From positions 1 to 13,965 of the forward strand of contig JAICIG010000198.1 in the NCBI GenBank assembly GCA_025924495.1: a stretch of DNA of 13,965 nt, read 5' to 3'. The position numbers were made by a program, and so were the translations under genes. This DNA is from Pirellulales bacterium. Lineage in GTDB: Bacteria; Planctomycetota; Planctomycetia; Pirellulales; JAICIG01. The notes beneath the pieces were generated by a model. That model ran no database searches, was not told the DNA's origin, and worked only from the letters and a program-made list of their open reading frames with translations. Positions 5,648-11,407 of this stretch are shown here, in pieces; the first letter of the stretch is position 1; every line of letters begins with the position of its first letter.

Positions 5648-8032
5648 ATGGTTAAAGCGTTCGATCCCTATCGCAATTGGTTGGGCATCCCTAGCGGTGA
5701 ACGCCCGCCAAATCATTATGCGCTGCTGGGCCTGAGCCGGTTCGAGGACGATCCAGAGGCCATCGCCAACGCCGCCGACCGGCAGATGGCCTACGTGCGG
5801 ACGCACCAGACGGGTCCGAACGCCAAATTGACGCAATCGCTGCTCAACGAGTTGGCCGCGGCGCGGTTGTGCCTGCTCAACGCGGCGCAGAAGGCGCGTT
5901 ACGATGCCGACTTGCGGGCGAAGCAGGCGGCGTCTACGCCTTCGCCCCCGGTGCAGATAATGCCGCAAGTCGCGCCGGAACCAATGGCAGCGCGGCTTCC
6001 GCTGCCGGTCGCGGTTCCGCTGCCGGCGAGCGTGATGGAGACGACGACGCTGCGCAGCCTCTCGCCGCGCAAGCCTGCGTCTAAGTTTGCTGGCTGGCTC
6101 GCGCCCGCCGCGGGCGGCTTTGTCGCCGGTGCATTACTGGTCTGGCTCGCACTGTCACTTGGCGGCGGAAGTCGCCCGCCTCGCCCGTCGGAGCCCGGCG
6201 AAAGCGTCGCCGCGACTTCCGGCGACAAACAAACGTCAAACGCCGCGGACGCTGCGAAGACCGCCGATCGCAGCGGCGCTCGGACTGGGAGCGCGCAACA
6301 CAGCGACAAGCCGCAAGAAGCCGATTCGCGCTTCGCAGCTAAACGATCAGCGTCCTCGATCTTCGCGTCGCTTGAGAAGCCAGGCTCGCTTGGCGTGACG
6401 GCGAGCAGGCTGGTGATTTGGAATCAGCACAACGCCTATCACCGCGATCGAGGCGCGCTCGAATGCAACGTGCGCCTGCTGGCCGACGGACGGCAGGTGT
6501 GGAGTCAAGAGGGGATGGCAGTCCCCTGGGATCCCAACGAAGAACTCAGCCTGACGGTGGCCTTGCCTGCCGAGCGCTTTGAGCGCGTCCGCGTCGAGAT
6601 CACGAAATGGGAGCAAACCGGCGGCGGGCTGGCGGAAATCGAAATCTTGTCGCCCGACGGCCGCAACCTGGCGTACGGCCAGCCGGTCGTATGCAGCGAC
6701 GTCTTTCCGGGCGGCCGCTTCGATGCCAAGCACGTGGTCGACGGCATCGTGAAGCCTGGGAATGCAGAGGCCGGCTACTGGTTGCTGCCGGACGGCGTTT
6801 TGGGGTGGGTAGAGGTGGACTTGTCGTTGCCCCGTCCCACGCAGCTTGCCGGCGTGACGGCGGATAAGCTGGCGATTTGGAACCAGCACAATGGACCGAT
6901 CAACAACTCTGCCACGGCGCGGTGCAACGTAACGGCCTATAGCGGTCAGCGATCCGTGTGGCGGCAAGAGCAGGTGGAGTTGCCATGGGAACCGGGGGAA
7001 GATCTCTCGGCGGAGCTTAAACTGCCGTCGACCGCGTTCGACCGCCTGCGGTTCGAAGTGACTCCGCCCGAAGGTAAATTTGCCGGCCTGGCGGAGGTTC
7101 AGATTCTTGCCGGAGAACAGAACCTGGCACTGGACTGTCCGGCGCTCGCGAGCGGAGTTTTCGATGTCCACCGTCGCGAAAGCCGTGTGGCCGACGGCAT
7201 TGTCAGCTCCTCGAGGGAGAATATCGGCTACTGGCTGCTGTCCGAGCAAACGCCCGGCTGGGTCGAAATCGACCTCGCCTGCCTGGATGCCCAGCACGGC
7301 GCCGCCTGCCGTCAATTGGGGCTGTCGCTGGCGCTCGCTGACGGCGATTGGCAGCGCGGCCTCGCATGGCTGGCGCGGGGCGATGACCGTGCGCTGCGGC
7401 GCCTAGCAAAAGCGGATCTGGAGCGAGCATACGACGCGCCCGACCAACTGGCCGTGGGCGACGGCTGGTGGGATTTGTCGGAACAGGGCGACGGCCAGAT
7501 CCGCAAGCGGCTCCTGGCGCGTGCGGCGTGGTGGTATCGCCGAGTCTTGTCAAAGCTTCAAGAGTTCCCCAGGATGCAAGTGCAAGCGCGACTCGATGAG
7601 GCGTTGCCTGGATTGCCCGAGCGAGACTTTCTGTTCTTCATGCCGGAATCGAAAACGAAGTTGTGGGATGGTCTATTTCGAGAGATCCCGATCGTCGTGC
7701 GAGGCCAAACATCGCCATATGGCCTCTACATGCACCCGGATTCAGATGGCTCGGCCCGTGCGGCCTTTTCGTTGGGCGGACAATACCACCGCTTTCGCGG
7801 GGCCGCAGCAATTGACGATACAGCCCGAAACCTGACGGCGACGGCGTTGACGTTTCGCATTGTGGGCGACGGCCGCGAGCTATGGAAATCAACGCCGCTT
7901 AAGGAAACGGGCGCTTCGGAAACGTTCGACGTAGAAGTGAAAGGCATTAACGAGCTCGAGCTACTCGTCGATTGCCCGGGCGATAATGGCCATGCCCATA
8001 GCGTTTGGGTCGAGCCGCGGCTCGAGCGATAA
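5648..8032 (+). CDS. J-like transmembrane protein with discoidin-like repeats, TPR-like module and NPCBM domain
   Basis: The product is 794 residues; AAGGGGG at 5637-5643 lies 4 bases before the ATG. Residues 1-95 form a J-like domain with the planctomycetal opening FDPYRNWLGI....PPNHY. Between its helices the HPD motif that DnaJ proteins use to stimulate Hsp70 is missing (it reads VRTHQTGPN), so a cochaperone role is unlikely. A proline-rich linker leads to one transmembrane helix at 148-172. The basic residues before it (SPRKPASK) suggest a cytoplasmic N-terminus. Outside lie two tandem units of about 145-150 residues (248-397, 401-545) with discoidin-like features (IWNQHN, W..E..VPW, VVDGI, GYWLL, GWVEVDL). 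A TPR-like module follows (546-655), shared with the 3318-4898 product. Residues 659-794 are an NPCBM putative carbohydrate-binding domain (LWDG, GLYMHPDSDG, ELLVDCPGDNGH). A role in binding glycans or envelope material is inferred. Confidence 0.88.
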   Translation: MVKAFDPYRNWLGIPSGERPPNHYALLGLSRFEDDPEAIANAADRQMAYVRTHQTGPNAKLTQSLLNELAAARLCLLNAAQKARYDADLRAKQAASTPSPPVQIMPQVAPEPMAARLPLPVAVPLPASVMETTTLRSLSPRKPASKFAGWLAPAAGGFVAGALLVWLALSLGGGSRPPRPSEPGESVAATSGDKQTSNAADAAKTADRSGARTGSAQHSDKPQEADSRFAAKRSASSIFASLEKPGSLGVTASRLVIWNQHNAYHRDRGALECNVRLLADGRQVWSQEGMAVPWDPNEELSLTVALPAERFERVRVEITKWEQTGGGLAEIEILSPDGRNLAYGQPVVCSDVFPGGRFDAKHVVDGIVKPGNAEAGYWLLPDGVLGWVEVDLSLPRPTQLAGVTADKLAIWNQHNGPINNSATARCNVTAYSGQRSVWRQEQVELPWEPGEDLSAELKLPSTAFDRLRFEVTPPEGKFAGLAEVQILAGEQNLALDCPALASGVFDVHRRESRVADGIVSSSRENIGYWLLSEQTPGWVEIDLACLDAQHGAACRQLGLSLALADGDWQRGLAWLARGDDRALRRLAKADLERAYDAPDQLAVGDGWWDLSEQGDGQIRKRLLARAAWWYRRVLSKLQEFPRMQVQARLDEALPGLPERDFLFFMPESKTKLWDGLFREIPIVVRGQTSPYGLYMHPDSDGSARAAFSLGGQYHRFRGAAAIDDTARNLTATALTFRIVGDGRELWKSTPLKETGASETFDVEVKGINELELLVDCPGDNGHAHSVWVEPRLER
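6389..7282 (+). repeat. Tandem protein-level repeat, two discoidin-like units
   Basis: Residues 248-397 and 401-545 of the encoded protein align from end to end: LVIWNQHNAYHRDR with LAIWNQHNGPINNS, VWSQEGMAVPWDPNEEL with VWRQEQVELPWEPGEDL, GLAEIEIL with GLAEVQIL, VVDGI with VADGI, and GYWLLPDGVLGWVEVDL with GYWLLSEQTPGWVEIDL. The DNA copies have diverged, so the duplication is old. Confidence 0.75.
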
Positions 8033-8432
8033 CGGATGATTGTCGAGCCATCACGAATTATTAAAGACCCATTCTGCGATGTTCATCCGGAATATCGCCT
8101 CAACTGTTTTGCCGAGCGAACGCGAGCGACGCGGACGTAGCTGCCGCGCACGGTATGGCTTAGATTCATGATGACGCCGCTGCAGCGAACGTGATGCGGC
8201 CAGGCGGCATTGGGGACCCTGATCAAGTCGCGATCAATCTCATGGGCAGCGACGCCGAATAGGCGGCTGCAAGATCCATTTCGCCGAGTTCGATTCGCAC
8301 GTCCAGCAGTTCGGGCGCCCGCTGACCCAACATTCATATGTTCGGAGCGGGTAGAGAGAGCCCCGACCAGTGAAGGGCGCGTCGATAAGCGGGCTAGACC
8401 TGGAGGCGAGGCCATTGCGATAATAGGCCGTC
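8033..8432. other. Intergenic region between the two J-like genes
   Basis: These 400 bases carry no supportable gene. Frames on both strands (for example 8083-8415 minus and 8210-8461 plus) overlap one another, are arginine-rich and lack family resemblance. The gap is long for an operon, and a promoter-like element lies at its 3' end, so the second J-like gene is probably transcribed on its own. Confidence 0.4.
8395..8424 (+). promoter_or_regulatory. Candidate extended -10 promoter for a nearly leaderless transcript
   Basis: TAGACC (8395-8400, four of six matches to the -35 consensus) is separated by 18 bases from GATAAT (8419-8424, five of six). TGC directly before GATAAT fits the extended -10 form TGn. 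The expected start of transcription is about 8431, only two bases before the ATG at 8433. This would explain why that gene has no recognisable Shine-Dalgarno sequence. Confidence 0.35.
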
Positions 8433-10817
8433 ATGGCCGAGAACTTCGATCCGTACCATAAGTGGCTGGGGATTTCGCCCAAGGACCAGCCGCCGAACCA
8501 TTATCGTCTGCTGGCAATTGAGCTGTTCGAGAGCGACTCCGACGTGATCGAAGGGGCCGCGGATCGGCAGATGGCCCACGTCCGCACCTTTCAGGCTGGG
8601 CAGAACTCCGGCCTTTCGCAGCGCATCCTCAACGAGCTTAGCGCCGCCCGTGTTTGCCTGCTGAATCCCGACAAGAAAGCCGAATACGACCGCCAATTGC
8701 GAGATAAGATGGTGGCGTCCGCTTTACCCCCTCTCCCACCGGGCGAACGAATGTCCGCCGGCTCTCAGCCGCAGCCCGCCGCACAATTCCAATCCATTGA
8801 CAAGCCGTTGCCCAAAGCCGAACCCCTGCCGGTCGCGGTTGCTCCCATTGTCGTCGCCAATGCACTTGCGTCGGCATCGCCGATTCTGAAACACAAGCGA
8901 TCTCGCAAACCGCCTCTCTGGCAGCAGCCGCTGGCTCTAGGGGCAGTTGGTGCGGCCGTAATTCTCGTCGTTGCAATTTACTTCCTGGCAGGTCGCGGCA
9001 AACAACCGGTGCAAACCATCACCACGAGTACATCGACCAAGCCGATCGCCGGGCCGAAGACAACCCCAGATAACGCCCCCGCAAAGAAAACGGTCGGCCC
9101 GGCGCGGATGACCACTTTGACGCCTCCTTCGGTCACGGCGAATGCTTCGGCCGAGCCCGATTTCGCCATCATCGAAGCTACCTGGGGCGCCGACGACAGT
9201 TGGGTTAACGTCACCGACAAAGTTCGTGGCCTGGTGAAGGACAACCGGCTAATGATAATGGCGTGGGGCAGTTTGTTCGGCTCGCCCCAAGATCCGGCGC
9301 TCGGGACGGAGAAGAAACTGCGAATTCAATACCGTTCTCGGGGCAAGCGATTCTCGGCCGCTTATCCTGAATACTGCTTTGTCTATCTCGACGGCAATCC
9401 GCTTGCCCCGCCCACGGATTCACCCGACAAGCTGGAATTGCTCGAAGCACGATATGGTGCGGGAAAGAATTACCTGGATGTTCTCACGCAACTTCGCGGA
9501 CGTTTGCGCGACGGGCGCATCGCGGTCTTCGCCAATTCTTGCTACCAGAAGGAGATCGTCCCCGACGGCTGGGAGGCTGGGAAATGGGCGGAGGTGTTCA
9601 AGGTGCTATGGGTGCGTTACCGCACGAACACCGGCGAACATTTCACCTACGCGTGGAACGCTGATCCACTGGTGATTGATGCACGATTGCACGAACCAGG
9701 CGGATCGCCGGTCGATTTGCTCAAGCTCATCGAAGTTCCGCGAGACGTCGTCTACGGGGATTGGTCGATCAACAACGGTCAGTTGCTGGCGCCCGCCCAG
9801 GTTGCCGCGCGAGTGGAGATACCATTTGATGTTCCCGAAGAGTACGTCATGAACGTTGTGGTCGAAGCCGACGGCGAATTAGGCAATGTGAGCGCGGGTC
9901 TGGTGGTCCGCGGCCAGCAAGTGCTCGCGAGTGTCGATGCCGGCGGCGAACATTCGGGGATGGCGCTCATCAACGGTCTCTGGGATGGCGATAATAAAAA
10001 CCCGACGAAAACATGGCGTTTGGGGCACATGCTCGAACAAGGTCGGCCCAACACGTTAACTTACATCGTGCGGCCTACCAGCGTGCGCGTCTTGCGCGAC
10101 GGAGCCGAAATTCTTCGTTGGTCGGGCGATCCCCACACGTTCTCCATCCCAAAGACTTGGGAAGCTCGCAACCCGCGGCGACTTTATTTGCAGTCGTATA
10201 ATATTGCGTACCGGATCAGCAAGATCGAACTCGCGCCGCTTAAACCGGAAACATCGCCAATGGTAATTGCCGACCAGCCTGGTGCGCATATCGATGCGTT
10301 CAAGGCGATTGATGCTGAGCGCGACCGGTTGCGGGGTAATTGGCAATTTGATGGAAAAACCCTGATCTCCCCTGACTCAGCGCACGGCCGTTTTCAAATA
10401 CCCGTCATCTTGCCGGGCGATTACCGGCTGGACTTCGTTGCTCAGCGAGAATCGGGTGGCGACAGCCTGATCATCGGGTTTCCGGTTGCGGGCAGGCAGG
10501 CATCAATTCCGCTCGACGCCTTTCAAGGCGAACTGTCCGGCCTGGAGTACATCGACGGCAAGAGAATCGACGCCAACGAAACGAAGCACAAAGGCTCGCT
10601 GTTTGGCGACGGGAAGCCTCATTCCATCAGCATCACCGTTCAAGGGAATCGCGTTCGTTTGCTCTGCGATGACAAGCCGATTGTCGATTGGACCGGCGAT
10701 GCGAACCGCCTCAGCAGCGATCATCTGCCGCCCTACATGGACCGCATCTTTCTTGAAGACTGGTACTCTCAGTATCGGCTGACGAAGATCGAGCTGACGC
10801 CGCTGGCGCCGGAATAG
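8433..10817 (+). CDS. J-like transmembrane protein with paired beta repeats and LamG/DUF1080-like domains
   Basis: The product is 794 residues. The ATG at 8433 places the family signature at the N-terminus (MAENFDPYHKWLGI....PPNHY). Residues 1-95 are J-like, clearly homologous to the start of the preceding gene (ADRQMA.VRT.Q.G.N, LNEL.AAR.CLLN) and likewise without HPD. A proline-rich linker and a strongly basic patch (KHKRSRK) precede one transmembrane helix (164-186), so the C-terminal part should be outside. Residues 245-320 and 332-413 are two copies of a YGAG/WGAD...DV...LR..V.DGRL-type module; I suspect relation to DUF3395-like domains but cannot confirm it. Residues 427-604 and 620-792 are two LamG/DUF1080-like concanavalin-fold repeats (VDLLKLIEVPRD / IDAFKAIDAERD; YRISKIELAPL / YRLTKIELTPL). 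A start of a third repeat follows in frame after the TAG stop. A binding or sensing role at the cell envelope is inferred. Confidence 0.87.
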   Translation: MAENFDPYHKWLGISPKDQPPNHYRLLAIELFESDSDVIEGAADRQMAHVRTFQAGQNSGLSQRILNELSAARVCLLNPDKKAEYDRQLRDKMVASALPPLPPGERMSAGSQPQPAAQFQSIDKPLPKAEPLPVAVAPIVVANALASASPILKHKRSRKPPLWQQPLALGAVGAAVILVVAIYFLAGRGKQPVQTITTSTSTKPIAGPKTTPDNAPAKKTVGPARMTTLTPPSVTANASAEPDFAIIEATWGADDSWVNVTDKVRGLVKDNRLMIMAWGSLFGSPQDPALGTEKKLRIQYRSRGKRFSAAYPEYCFVYLDGNPLAPPTDSPDKLELLEARYGAGKNYLDVLTQLRGRLRDGRIAVFANSCYQKEIVPDGWEAGKWAEVFKVLWVRYRTNTGEHFTYAWNADPLVIDARLHEPGGSPVDLLKLIEVPRDVVYGDWSINNGQLLAPAQVAARVEIPFDVPEEYVMNVVVEADGELGNVSAGLVVRGQQVLASVDAGGEHSGMALINGLWDGDNKNPTKTWRLGHMLEQGRPNTLTYIVRPTSVRVLRDGAEILRWSGDPHTFSIPKTWEARNPRRLYLQSYNIAYRISKIELAPLKPETSPMVIADQPGAHIDAFKAIDAERDRLRGNWQFDGKTLISPDSAHGRFQIPVILPGDYRLDFVAQRESGGDSLIIGFPVAGRQASIPLDAFQGELSGLEYIDGKRIDANETKHKGSLFGDGKPHSISITVQGNRVRLLCDDKPIVDWTGDANRLSSDHLPPYMDRIFLEDWYSQYRLTKIELTPLAPE
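9165..9671 (+). repeat. Two copies of a short beta module of uncertain family
   Basis: Residues 245-320 and 332-413 of the encoded protein share a plan: an opening IIEATWGADDSWVNVTDKVR / LLEARYGAGKNYLDVLTQLR, then KDNRLMIMAWGSLFG / RDGRIAVFANSCYQ, then KLRIQYRSRGK / VLWVRYRTNTGE. The copies are strongly diverged. Confidence 0.6.
9711..10808 (+). repeat. Two LamG/DUF1080-like repeats at the C-terminus
   Basis: Residues 427-604 and 620-792 align over their length: LLKLIEVPRDVVYGDWSINN with AFKAIDAERDRLRGNWQFDG, the pair ARVEIPFDVPEEYVMNVV / GRFQIPVILPGDYRLDFV, then LRWSGDPHTFS with VDWTGDANRLS, and YRISKIELAPLKPE with YRLTKIELTPLAPE. A partial third copy lies beyond the stop codon. Confidence 0.7.
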
Positions 10818-10988
10818 CAAAGCGAAAGGCCTGCGTTGGCAGGCGAGCCGTTCGATCTTCTCAAGCAGGTCGACGCCAATCGCGGTGCTTTCGCAGGTGT
10901 ATGGCAAATGGCCAATCTCCGATTTCCGAGTGACTCATTGCGAAATCGGGAGGCAAGTACACCGCCAGCCGACCGCCTGTGGCCGTAG
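10818..10988 (+). pseudogene. In-frame remnant of a third LamG-like repeat after the stop codon
   Basis: Reading on in the same frame past the TAG at 10815-10817 gives 56 more codons to a TAG at 10986-10988. They begin with a linker (QSERPALAGE) and then PFDLLKQVDANRGAFAGVWQ followed by LRFPSDS. This matches the first 25 or so residues of both complete repeats in the upstream protein, at the same distance from the preceding ELTPLAPE. The similarity stops soon after, and I could not find the rest of the repeat in any frame before 11310. The likeliest reading is that the protein once had a third repeat, lost by a nonsense mutation and later erosion. Translational readthrough or an assembly error is less likely. 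Confidence 0.6.
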
Positions 10989-11407
10989 CGAGCGTTTAGC
11001 ACTACAGGGGACTAATGTCCCCGCCGCCGGAGGCCCAGGAAAACTCGATTCATGGTCGGCCAGGCTAATCTAAGAACGGCGGCCCAGGATTACTCGATGG
11101 CCCCGCAAGAGTTCGCGGATTCGCGGCTCCCTGGCGAGCCAGACGAAGCGCAGTCTACGGTTGGTTCTGAGCGCTGGCGCGGCAACGCTACCTAGCCTGG
11201 CAGTGTTATCAGGATGTTGACTTTCCCCGCTAGCTATAAGCCGGGGGGCGGCGGCCGGAATTCGTAGCAGCGGCGGTAACACTTGGGGATTTTTTGCGCC
11301 TAGCAAGGCATTGGCGAAGCGGACAATCGCTCCGCGGCCCCTCGAGATGCAGCAACTGGGTTGGCGTCTCGTATCCCCTGTCGACGGATCTGGAAAAGGA
11401 GATCACC
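10989..11407. other. Intergenic region upstream of the surface protease
   Basis: This stretch of about 420 bases holds no recognised gene. A 48-codon frame at 11052-11198 (+; MVGQANLRTAAQDYSMAPQE..., no ribosome binding site seen) may be decayed coding sequence. TTGACT at 11217 and TATAAG at 11235 resemble promoter hexamers, but their 12-base spacing is too short for a standard sigma70 promoter. Confidence 0.35.
11396..11401 (+). promoter_or_regulatory. Ribosome binding site fixing the GTG start at 11408
   Basis: AAGGAG lies 6 bases before the GTG at 11408, an ideal spacing. The only nearby upstream ATG (11347) is in another frame. Confidence 0.65.

Noticed and set aside
6347..7315. 322-codon minus-strand frame inside the first J-like gene
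   Set aside because: It lies opposite the discoidin-like repeats, which are clearly coding on the plus strand, and its product lacks any family feature.
11217..11240. TTGACT and TATAAG as a promoter for the protease gene
   Set aside because: The hexamers are good individually, but the 12-base spacing is too short for a sigma70-type promoter.
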